From Alentia gelatinosa (Eukaryota > Annelida > Polychaeta > Phyllodocida > Polynoidae): 64,000 nt of DNA. The stretch is from contig OX465583.1 in the NCBI GenBank assembly GCA_950022655.1, positions 70,381,152 to 70,445,151 on the forward strand. Reading direction: 5' to 3'. Positions 13,401-25,400 of this stretch are shown piece by piece; the stretch's first letter is position 1, and the number at the start of each line of letters is the position of its first letter. The translations under genes were made by a program, and so were the position numbers. The notes below the pieces were generated by a model. It was not told the DNA's origin. It worked only from the letters and a program-made list of their open reading frames with translations, and searched no databases.

Positions 13401-16400
13401 ATATCAACAAAATTTCCCAATAACTAGAATAGACTTAGCAAATCCATATGACGTCGTCTCAAATTCACTTCTCCACGGCTGTGGTGTAGTATTTTCACTC
13501 TACATGGGAGATCGTTTAGTATTTTTTTCTAATGTTATTCCTATAGCTAAACTTGTACCAGGGTTGAGATTAAATGAAAGATCATATATATAAAACAAAC
13601 TGAAACCAATCCTGTCTAGGAACTAACTGAAAAATCTCACTCTCTGCAGGTTATATGTCTATGTTTCCTGACATGTGTCAAAAGACGGCATCAAATGGCG
13701 TTAGACTGTTGCTGGGGTCGACCATCATTCGTCGTGTGAGTATAACAAGTAGAAGACGGATAAGTGCAGGATCAGTGAGATTACCTAGTGTTACTATCTA
13801 TGTGTGTGAATAGTAAGCTGAATGAATGACTCCAAGACTTTGTCCTGTTACAAGCTTTGTTGCTAGTGTTACTACAATGTGCTATACTGACCGGACTGAC
13901 TAGAATACATCAAGATCCAGGTTATATGCTGGCTCTGTGTTTACCACATAGTGGCGACCGTGTTGATCATAACCAAGGGTCACCTTCAGTGGCCTATTAC
14001 GTAGAGCCAGCATGATCAGTTAGGCAAATAGATATGTATGTTTCACATAAAGATAATTTGGAATGTAACACTAGTGATCAAATCAAATCCAGTACGTGCA
14101 ACAAACACTCAATCTTTTTTTTCTTCTTTTCTTCCATCTGAAAATTTTATTAAATACAGCAATCGGCACATTTCTGGGCATTATTTCTCATTGTCGTTAA
14201 AGCTATGTATATTCCATGAAAACAAAGATATACACTCATACACACATCCATACATAAGACAGGTACACCCACATATTAGATCTATTGATTCTCTACTACA
14301 CTCTACACCTACTTTACTTACAGTTCCTATACCCATCTACTACACTCTCCACCTACCTTCCTAATTCAACACTCTCAAAATCACTTCCCTAAGAGCAAAA
14401 AAGCTGCAATTGAAAATAATGAAATATAGTGAAGTCACTTAAACTGAAATTGAACAGCATGGTTGCTAAAAGGTAATCATTTTAATGGAAAAAGAAATTT
14501 CGGTAAGGTGAGAAAGTTAGAGTTCATGTGTAGTGTTGCGGATCTAGGTAGAGATTTGCTGACCTCTACCAGGTGGTGGAGTGGTGTAGAGTGGTGGCGT
14601 CCTCTGTGGGGTCAAAGTATAACCGTATACTCGCTGTACCAGGGGGCCGTTTCACTAGTGGGGTGGTATAAGTGAGAGCTAGGCCCGCAACAGTGCCAGC
14701 AACAGCGATACCAACAGTGACAAGTTCCCGTTTCATCAGTGGTCTCGCTGTTGAGGTGAGACCAACTCTCACTGAAATTTTTACACGAGTAAGGCATATA
14801 TAATACCTATAATCGTACCAAATATGAAGAATATCGGCCAAGTCGTTTTGAAGATATCGGTGTTTGAAGTTCGTCATAGCAAATACGAGCACTTTCTGTC
14901 GGCCTCCGGGGGGAGACAGAAAGAACAGCCGAAACTCCGCCGCACTTCGGAGGGAGTGAATAAAACAGCGACCCACGCAAACGCACAGAGGGAGTGAAAA
15001 ATCCAAACTCCGAAATCTTCGGAACGGCGGGTCCAATCTTCTTAATATCTGGTACTATTATAGGTTGTATGTATACCTTACTTGTGTTAAAATTTCATTG
15101 CCTAACTCCTACGGGAAATGAGTGAAAACAAAACTCTAAACCTAACAGCGACATGGTCTACCCTGTCACTGATAGTGCCTCAACAGTGATAGGTACAGTG
15201 AGACCTAATTGTGTAGTGAAACATACTCTCTCACTGCTGGTCTCACTCCTTACCTGACTCGTGTTCACGCTTGACTGCACGTTTTCATGAAACGCAAAGT
15301 ATCACTGTGGTCTCACTATGGCAGCTTACCCTCCTAGTGAAACGGCCCCCTGCATATCTTTAAACACAAATGCTGGTACTTTGGTGATAGCTAAATTCTA
15401 TTGATTTTTGCAAATAACTCTGGATAATAAAAGTTTCATATATCAGCAAATAGAAAATGTAATAAAAATGGCATGTCACCATGCTTACTTCTATGGGAAG
15501 GCCATCTGAAAAGATACTTGACTATTGGTGTCTATGGGAAACTTTTGACTAGATGACACTGATATTCTATTGCCATTTCCAAATGATTCTGGATTCTGAT
15601 AGTTTGGAACATATACAAATGAGAAATGCTAAAAGGATACTATGTCATCATGCTAACTTCTTTGGCAAGGCCATCTGGAGAAGCTAAGTGCTTAAGTATT
15701 GGTGTCTATAGGAAACTGCAATATTTCAGGAAATCAGATAGCAGCACCTGTTTAAAATCAGTTCTGAGTAAAGATATAGAGGGCATTGCGATACCTACCT
15801 GCATTTGTCTTTAAGTTCACTGGCCACCATAGGTATACTACGTTAGCTCTGGTGGAATCCGATCTGAACAACTACTCCCCCAGCAGAGATCCTGTGCTCT
15901 ACTTCCTGCAGCTGCTTGTATTTCTGCCCCAACCTTCCTGTTTGGGCTCAAATTCCCATATTTCCATAATCATGATATGTGAGTTGTTTGACTTCTATAA
16001 CTTTTGACAGTTGTCTTGTTTTGAATCTGAAATGTTCGCTTGTCTCCTCTGTCTTTAGTAGATACCCAGGGAACCAGCTTTGGGTTGGGGCAGAGATTAG
16101 TTAGCGCTAGCGCCGCGAAAGATCTGGGAGGAGAGTGCAACCTTGACTTGCACTTGCCTAGCTGATCTTCCTATTACCAGAGTCAAAATCTCTGCTAGAA
16201 AAGTGAATCATTCTTTCACTCTGGCCAGAAAATGATTGGATCAAACCATTGTACATGAGTTCCACGACAGATATTTTGATATCCCTCTTGGCTACATGTG
16301 ATCTTTCCAATGTATAACAATTGCTCTTTCGATTCAAGATACACATGCTCAATCTATCACGTAACAAATTTGTTTCTCTGAGGAAACAGTTTGTGTGATG

Positions 16401-19400
16401 TCTTAACTCTACCCTAAATCTAGTTGGTATTTTATCTTGAATTCATTTCAGAGAAAGATTTTTTTTCTAATTTATTTGTATTGTCCATTCCATCCCTCCC
16501 ACTCTTTCTTTTTGCTTTCCGACCCTTTTTCTCCCCTATTATTCACCCTTTGTCGAACATCTGAGGATCTTATTCCTTAAACTCTTACCTTCTATAATAG
16601 CTTCATTCCTATCAAAAAGACTACATAGGCTCTAAGTACTAGAGGCATTTCTAATCTTGATCTATTTTTGTAATTCCAGAAGGGTTAACAAAAATTATAG
16701 CTTTGGTTATCTGACCCGCTACACTAACCTATATTTAGAGTTTGGTGTGCATTTTATTTTCTCTAGACCCCTGAACTTCATAGATGAACACGGGCGCAGG
16801 TGGGCATTCTGTGGAGCCTTCGCTATGATGACCAGTTTCCTACTAGATTTCTTTGATGGAAGCTTCTTTTGGTATCCTGGGAAGTGGGAAGACCCCACAT
16901 GGACACTCACTTTCAGCTGGTTAAAACGTAAGTGTTGTAACTCGGGGATGTGTTTCATAGACAAGGTGTTGCATCAACCTTTGCTGAAACAATCACTAAT
17001 ATTGGTCATGGGTAGGTATGATAATTTGATTATGCAAGGAAAACTGTCACTATCAATGATCATCACTATGATAGAACACCTCCCTGGATACTTTTTCTTT
17101 CCCCCCCCCAACATTTTCTTTATTGAATCTTCTCGGGTATACATCATACAATAGTTAGATGACATTCATGTGTATCGCCAATAAAGAAGGTTTCCGTCAG
17201 CCAAGTGTGGATGGCTGGTTTCAATCGGAAGCCTGCCCAAAAAAACTCTTTAAAGCAGTCAGTGTATGGGGTACTAGTGGCGTACCATCCAGCCCCTATC
17301 AGTTGTACATATCGGTCTTTATGACACTAATTAGATATACAGAAAATTAAGTATGTGCAAGAACAGGTCTAAAGATGGAGGTAAGTTCCTTATGTTAATA
17401 TGGTATTCAATTTTCTATAGCAAGATCCCATAGCACTATAGGTAAAGTGGAGGTAAAATGGAGGTAAGTGTATTCGGGGTACCGCATATATACCTGTGTG
17501 TTCTGTTTGACCGTCCTCAATGTAGAGGCCGCATTTTGTCTTGTACCAATGTTTCTATGATATAAATATAAGGGGTTTTGAGCTCTGCGGTAGGCCAGGT
17601 TCAACACATGGGCATGTCTACGGTGCTCAAGCAAGGGCATTTGGGTGAGGGCATGAACCATGTTGTTACCAGACCTGTAGGACATTTTAAGGGATATTTT
17701 CAGACTTCGATTTTGTAAAACTTGCAATTTGTAAAGCATATAAGCGGACGCATTATAATATAGAGTATCGCCATAATCCATGTATGGGAGTATAGTAGCT
17801 TTATATATTTTTAATGCAGCGTTATTCGATATAAAGGGTCGCATCTGCTGCAGTTGATATATTCTATGATTAACCTTTCTTTGGGTATCCCTGAGATATG
17901 TGTCAAAGGTAAGCGTTCGAACCAAGGCAACTCCAAGATATTTGTAGGTCATTACAGTTTTCAAAATTACATTGTTGAGAATTAGGTTTAATGGAGGTTG
18001 TCTGTTTAGTCCAACATGGGTACCAAAATTTAGGATTTTCGTTTCCTCTGAGTTAATTGATAGTTTATTGATGTCACACCACAACGATAAATGGTCCAAA
18101 GCATTTTGCAATATTGGGGTTGCCTCCAGGATCGAATTAGTATCAAGGTAAATGATCGTATCATCTGCATATAATTTACAGGAAGTTTCATTGAAGATAT
18201 TAACTAGATCATTCACATAAATTAGGTATAAGGTGGGACCCAAAATCGATCCCTGGGGGACACAGCAGACCACCCCATCCTCAGCCGAAATCCTGTTATT
18301 AAATTTTATTTGTTGCGTACGATTTGTTAGATAGTTGTCCAAAAGTTTTAAATTCTTGTTTCGTATACCATACGTTTCTAATTTTGAATGGAGGATGGAG
18401 TGGTCTACGGTGTCAAACGCCTTTCTCTATCAATGAAAATCGTGGGTGTTAGTTTACCAATATTCATATTGCGAGAAACATCGTCAACAAAAGCAGACAG
18501 AGTATCGACAATCATGTGTATTGATATATAGTTTGAACTCACAGACCAGGGAGATGTTTTATAATTACGACAATTGCTAATAGTGAAAGTTTGCGACTGT
18601 CCTGAGATTATCACATTCTAATTACAAACGATCATCACATAAAGCTCATTTACATTGGTCGATAAAATCGGCAGAGATGTTTTTGCAAGCTCTTCAAAGT
18701 CTGACGGTGGTGCCACAGACTGCATGTAATTATCAATCTATCAGTGAGGGTCAGTATACTGTGCACTGTTTCAACTGTATTTACCAGTTAAGCCCAATAC
18801 ACATCTACCGATTTGGGAACATTTATGTACCTTTCTCGGCAACAAACGGACCATAATATGTCTCAAGCGAGGCATCCTAACAGAGTCGGCCGTAGTCAGC
18901 AGATGTAGCACAGCTAGGCAAGGGTCAGGCAATGATTAGTGAACCTCCTTCAGATGTTATTTTTTCACCGACAAGTTGCGGTTTCTATGTTCTTAAATCG
19001 TTGGCCAAAAGCTTTTCAACATGTTGATAAATCTAGTCGCCGACAATGGAACAAACTATTCCCAAACTCCGTCGGCCTGGGTGCATAATCATATATCTGT
19101 TGGTAGGTGTAGACTGATTTGCTAAGGACTAATACCAACCACCCGCTGTCCTCGATGTCTGCCTGTCAGGCGAAGGGTTAGGTAATTTGCCTGCGACAAG
19201 TTCAGCGACTCCGATACGACTTGGGAACTAATCGTTTAACCCTGAATCGGTAGATGGGTACTAGGCTTTACACACAGATTTTCCGTGAGAATATCCATCG
19301 GTCGTCATTGTTTCATAATCTATACACAATTAATCTGTGATAATTCTCTGCAGTTCTCATTTGTATTCTCTGATCTGGCGTTAGTTTACACACAAAATCT

Positions 19401-22400
19401 GTCAGTGGTGACTGTAGATTGGTTCAGAATAATCGGCCAATGGAAACAGGCTTATAGGAATCAGTCTCAGCTACAGTGATCGTTTTTGTGACTATTTTGC
19501 ACTCCATGATTATGATCATGTAAGTACATTTCCTCCATATTATTTCAAAAACACTGAGAGGGTCAGACTAGACATATAAGTCTAATATCCTGATTTTCAC
19601 ATATGTATATATCTGCATCTCCCATTTTTGATCAGCTGGAACTATGTTAAGAATAGTATTCACTTCACTTCATATATGATATACATGATATTGGACTATT
19701 GGAAACATAGTCACAGACCACTACGATGCATCTCATTGGTAGTTTTGTTTTGGATGGCAGCATTCATCCTGCTTGGTAATGTGATCCACCTGGGCTTCCT
19801 CTTCTACCCACTGTTTGCTTGCCTCACCATGCGGCGCCACATTCCCGCCAACATCCTGGGCCTCATCTCTGTCGGCCTTTGGTAAGTTTACTCCTCCTTC
19901 GATATAAAATCACAACATTTGAAGTTATATTGATCTACAGGTAGATGTAATGGGATTACCAATAGTAAACCATGACACCCGTCAGTATTGTTTTCCAATG
20001 TACTACTTCATGAATATGATCATTTGACATTGTAGATATAAAATATAAGCTTTTCTTTGGATGCCAGGGTCACTACCCTCCCTACTCATTCATGACATGA
20101 CTGTTAATCAAGAAAGCTCAAAAGTTAACCCTTTCAGGGCGGATAATGCCTTGAGGCATTCCCCAGCATGGACCGGATAATGCCCTGAGGCATTCTTTAT
20201 GGAATTTCGTAATATTTACCATTTCATTGTTTTATGAAGAAATAATTGATCGATAAATCTGAAACTTTCAGAGAATATACCTATGATAAAGTATTTAATA
20301 TTATTTGGTGAAACAAATTATATGAATAGAATGATGTGTCATATCACGTGATCAAATAATAGAATATGGGTTTAGACAAAACCGACCAAACAGGGCTCTG
20401 CCACAGACCCCCGTCTTTAATAGGTTAAACTCTAGTTTTTGTAAACCATAATCATTATCCACCTACTATGGAATCTCTATACTAAATACATCGAGCTGAC
20501 TGATATAGAACTGGATGGAATTAACTCCTCTCCCCTGGAGTACATGTGCATGTCCAATCTGTAAAATGATGATTTCATTTTTCAGGATCTACTTTCATGT
20601 CAGTGAACTACTCGAGTGTCCATTGGTACCTGACAAGTTGAATAATCAACTGGTATGATATACATATATCTACCTACAAACCACTTGTGATTTTCAAATA
20701 GAATTCGCCTTGTATGGGGCATTCTATTTTATTCAATGTAAAAACAGTCTGGAACACATTTTCAGTGATTACAGTTCTATTAAGGAAAAAACGATAATAT
20801 ATGCCTTGATCTATAGCAATATCTTTACATGTGTTCAACTCTAATCTATTATAACTTTGAAAGATTCAGCAAAGATTTGAATACAAACACTGTCCGATTC
20901 AGCAATGATTTGAATGCATATGTAAAGCAGGGGGCGTTTCACTAGAAGTGATAAGTTTTGTTGTTTCAAACAGTGGCACCACAGTGGCAGTGTGCTTTTA
21001 ATTAGAAGGTGCAGTCAAGCGTGAACGGCACTCGGGACATGTTGCTGGGGGTGCAGTAATTATGAGTTATGTAGCGAGCGTGAAGTTTTCGTCTTGGGCT
21101 GAAGTTTTCATCCCGGGTTGATGTTTTCATCCTGGGCTGACCACGTGATATAAAGAGCGCCAGGACGAAAACATTGCTTTTGCAGTTACTCGATAAGGCT
21201 GGCCATTTTTCTTGGGGCTATCATAGGTAAAGAAATAACTATTTCTATTGATATTTGAAGGTATATAGGAATAGAGAAGTCAAGTACCGGTAATCAAAAG
21301 TCAAAGTTACTTAGTAAGGCTCAGAAAAATTACTGCCCGCAGCCAAGGCCTTGGGCAGTAATTTTTCCAAGCCTAACCTCCTAACTTTGAACCTTTGCTC
21401 ACCGGAACATAGTTTCCCTCTATACTTCGACTTTATGCCCTTATACCAGTTACTCAAAGCTTTGGGATTTAATCAATTTTCCTAACTGCTGCTGTGCCTC
21501 ATGTCTTATTTATGCATCATTGCCTCATAACACGGTAACTCATGTTGACCACTTTCCAGTCGGCAGATTCGATAACGCGCCTTGTCACAACCGCCATCGT
21601 ATTCATTGGAGAATTGGCCGTTTTGTTTGCCTTCATTATGGACCTCCTCATCAATTGCTACAAGTTGTACCAAGAAAAATCAAACATCTCATCAAAGGTA
21701 TGCCAAATTAACTCCACTTTCTATACTGGTCACTTCTGTGTTTTCTGTCATACCTTTGATCTTAAACCACTTGATGGTTTTGTGCAGCACTTTATCTAAG
21801 CCTGGTATAAACATCCATAAGCATCAACATTAGGAAGTCATACCCAACAGGCTAATGAGTACAGATCGGCTAAGATATCACGTCTATAGGACACTGACAG
21901 CTCTAAGATGTCTTACATATCGATTGTCGTGACTGAAAAACAGGGCCCAGATCACTCTGATGGTCTCCAAAATAGTCACTCTTTTTCGATCACGACTAAT
22001 AAAGACGTCGCTGTCTGAAAAACAGGACCCAGGTTACACTATAGAAGTTCCCTCAGCCCCACTTCCCTCTTGCATTGTACATTGTACATAACATTTCCTA
22101 TACCAGACATCTTATCGATCAATACTTCCATTATTAACTTCCTAATATATTTTCTTTCAGGTTTACACTGAGATGGTGACCAGTTTTACTTTTACAGTTG
22201 TAACAATGTATATTTCAATAATACTCCTCTCTGTCCTCAAATAATTTACTCCCATTACTAGTGATAAAAGTATTTACATTCAGCTGATCTGTCACCATAC
22301 ACAGTTTCTCCATTTATTTTACCAAATAATGAGCATCTAGAAATTTGCTGATTTCCATTGGTCAATTAACTATATAGTTTGGTAAGTTTCCTTTCTGTCC

Positions 22401-25400
22401 TCAAATACTTTACTTCCAATACTTGTGCCTCTAAACTTCTTGAGGCCTGTTCCTAGATTAGTTTATGTAATGCAAGATATGTGTACTTTAAATGTCTTAA
22501 ATCAATATAAAATTTGTTTTCTAACATTCTTGTGTTTATCTCTCCATAGCACAACTGATTCTTTGCATTTTTATAGATACCCATTATCTTATCAGCATAT
22601 CACGATAGGTTTCATCAGATACCCAGGGTTCCTTCTTGTAAACTGTGATTTAAACTGGTGTTCATTGTTATGTTCTCCTAAACACATAAATGTCCTCTTT
22701 TCTGTACTAAATTATCCTTTCATAAATATGATGCTCATTATTCTCTGGCACTTAACCTTGTGTTTGAACTGCGAAATTTACGAAACGGTCAACCCCCTCA
22801 TAGACGTAAAATTTGACGCGAACAGTTATATGTTTGTTCCATACGAACATACGAAATTTCACAATTATCTCATTAGTCTTCTTTTTGTGGGAATCATTTC
22901 ACTGACTATAGTGACAGCTGCTGACTGTGCAATACTCAGGTCCCTATTGGATATAACATCACTCTATTCTGAGCTAAAATCTTTATTCATCGCATATTAC
23001 TGATTTAACACACTGATACTGTATCAAATGACACAATAGAGAGAAAAGAGTTATCCAACACCTCCTTTATTCTCCATGCACTTTATTTTCAGTATTTGCG
23101 GAAGTCCAAAAGGGAAGGGAAGGAAAGACTTCCTTTGCAGTACATTGAGTACTTGATGACCGCAAAAAAAGAACCGTACGTAAATCATACCCAGGCATTG
23201 TCTAAATTGTCATAACTTAATGTATTGAACATTGAGCTTATTATGCAAGTGCCTGTCTCCAATACCAATAGTCACAGAACCTAATTATTCTGAATCTATG
23301 TTTTGTCTGCACCATCATGTAGATGCTAATAAAGGCTAAGGCCCTCATATACGTCCATATTGTATGCCATCGTAGACATCATAGAGGACATATGGAACAT
23401 ACTGAATACAGGGTACACCGGTACTACTCCAGTACACCCTCCAGTCTAAATATATGTGTACAAAAAAGTCTTACACATATCTAGGTGTGCGTAACAGCTT
23501 TATTGGGCATCTGGCATAGATATACATCTATATTTACATATAGCTATCTTCATGGGCACAGACTTACATAGGCATACAGATAGCAAACTATAAACAGATC
23601 TACCCACAGTCCCTTATGGACACATTGGCACCTCAAGTTTACACACTCCTTACACCAACACTGACATTTCCTTATAGTCTCTGACTGCCCTTAGATCCCT
23701 GGATCTCTTTTTGTGATCATTGACACTGATATCAAGACACTGCTCAATTATGGTTTTGACGCAGCCTCCTAGTATGAATTCATGCAGCAAAATATGATAA
23801 TATCTAATATATGTTTATCTGTGATCCTTTTCAGGCCAACTACATTCCTGGGAAAAATAAAGAACTTTTTCTGGTATAAAAGTGTATCAGGTATGAACAC
23901 AACTTTTATGCTTTATGATATACCTTATATTATCCATCGTATACAAAGCCCCCATTGAAAATGTATGGGGACTCCGTAAACCACGACCCATTACATAAAA
24001 CCTGTCAGATACCATAACTGTGGTATACAGATTCTAACCTGTGGTATACGGCCTCAAAACCATGGTATATGGGAAAAATAGTCCCTTTTGCTATAGAGCA
24101 AAGACGTAGTCCCTATTGTTATACCCTTTAAAATGACAATTACTGGGTTTAATTTATTCGAAAAGATGGATAATAAATGCAACAAACGATGATTTTGTGG
24201 ATAGGCAGCTCTGTAAACCACTCACAGTTGACCTCGTAATACACTCGCTATAGCGCTCGTGTATTACTACACGTCAACCTCTCATGGTCTACGGCTGCCT
24301 GTCCACAAAAACATCGATTATTGTATGTACACCTTTCCATATGCTAATCAGAGATTTAGAAAGTATAAGAAAATGTACTCGTTGGGAATAACACTGTGTA
24401 GTGTCCCAAAACATGGTATACGGGAAAATAGTCCCTTTGTGATATACAGCAAAAACATAGTCCTCCTTGCTATACCCTTCAATATGGCAATTCCTTGGTT
24501 TAATAGTTTAGTAATTCACAAAGCAAAGCTGTGTAAATTATGTAGCGATTCATGCGAGATGGGATCAACCTTAACCGTAAACCTGAATAAGTTTCTGAAT
24601 TTATCTCACCCCTCACATTGACGAATTGGCCAATATTTCTGACCTAATCCCCCATTGAGTATTTCCTCTAAATACTCCAATGAGTATGAGTTCCAATACT
24701 AAGTCTATGGGGAATGATACCAGGGGTTATATAAATGCACTGTGTGAATATTCATGTGTAACGTCACATGCATGTAAGTGTCATTAGCCCTTTAACTTTT
24801 AGAATGTATACACTGTAGTTTGTTCATTTGCAGTGTAATATGCTCTCACATATCCAGTACTGTTTGACTGGTTTGTAAAAAAGACCATCAACATAATCAA
24901 AAACATCAATCTCTGAGAGATCGAATTATTCACTTTCATTGTTGATGTGATTTAAATGTTACTAATTTTCATTCATAACATCGAAACCATCTCCAGGTTA
25001 GGAAGGTTTTTGTTTTCCTGCCTGATACATGAAGTATCTATATGGTATATATATGACATAACAATCTTTCTTCCAGTTTACAAGATTTCATGATGTGCAT
25101 ATTTGCTTTGATATGTTTCAGGATTTAGATATCCACCACGTGTGATTTCAACGATGGTCGTCGCCTTCATCCTACTGTTATCAGTGAGTACATTTATTAC
25201 AGATCTGAGTTGTCAGTGTAGAAGGGATCATTCTGTAATACTATTTTTCTTTGTTTGAAGTACTTTATGTCTCATCTGTGATACAGATTTTCATGAGAAG
25301 CATGCAATTTTAACTCAATTAGATTCAACGTGAAAAAGAGAATCAAAATAGCGAACGGTGTGATGTTTTACAGGGAAGTCCAGAAGATTTTCGTAAAGTT

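Noticed and set aside
14566..15036. A 156-codon minus frame
   Set aside because: It spans the left half of a TIR element (14643-15352) and has no protein-like content.
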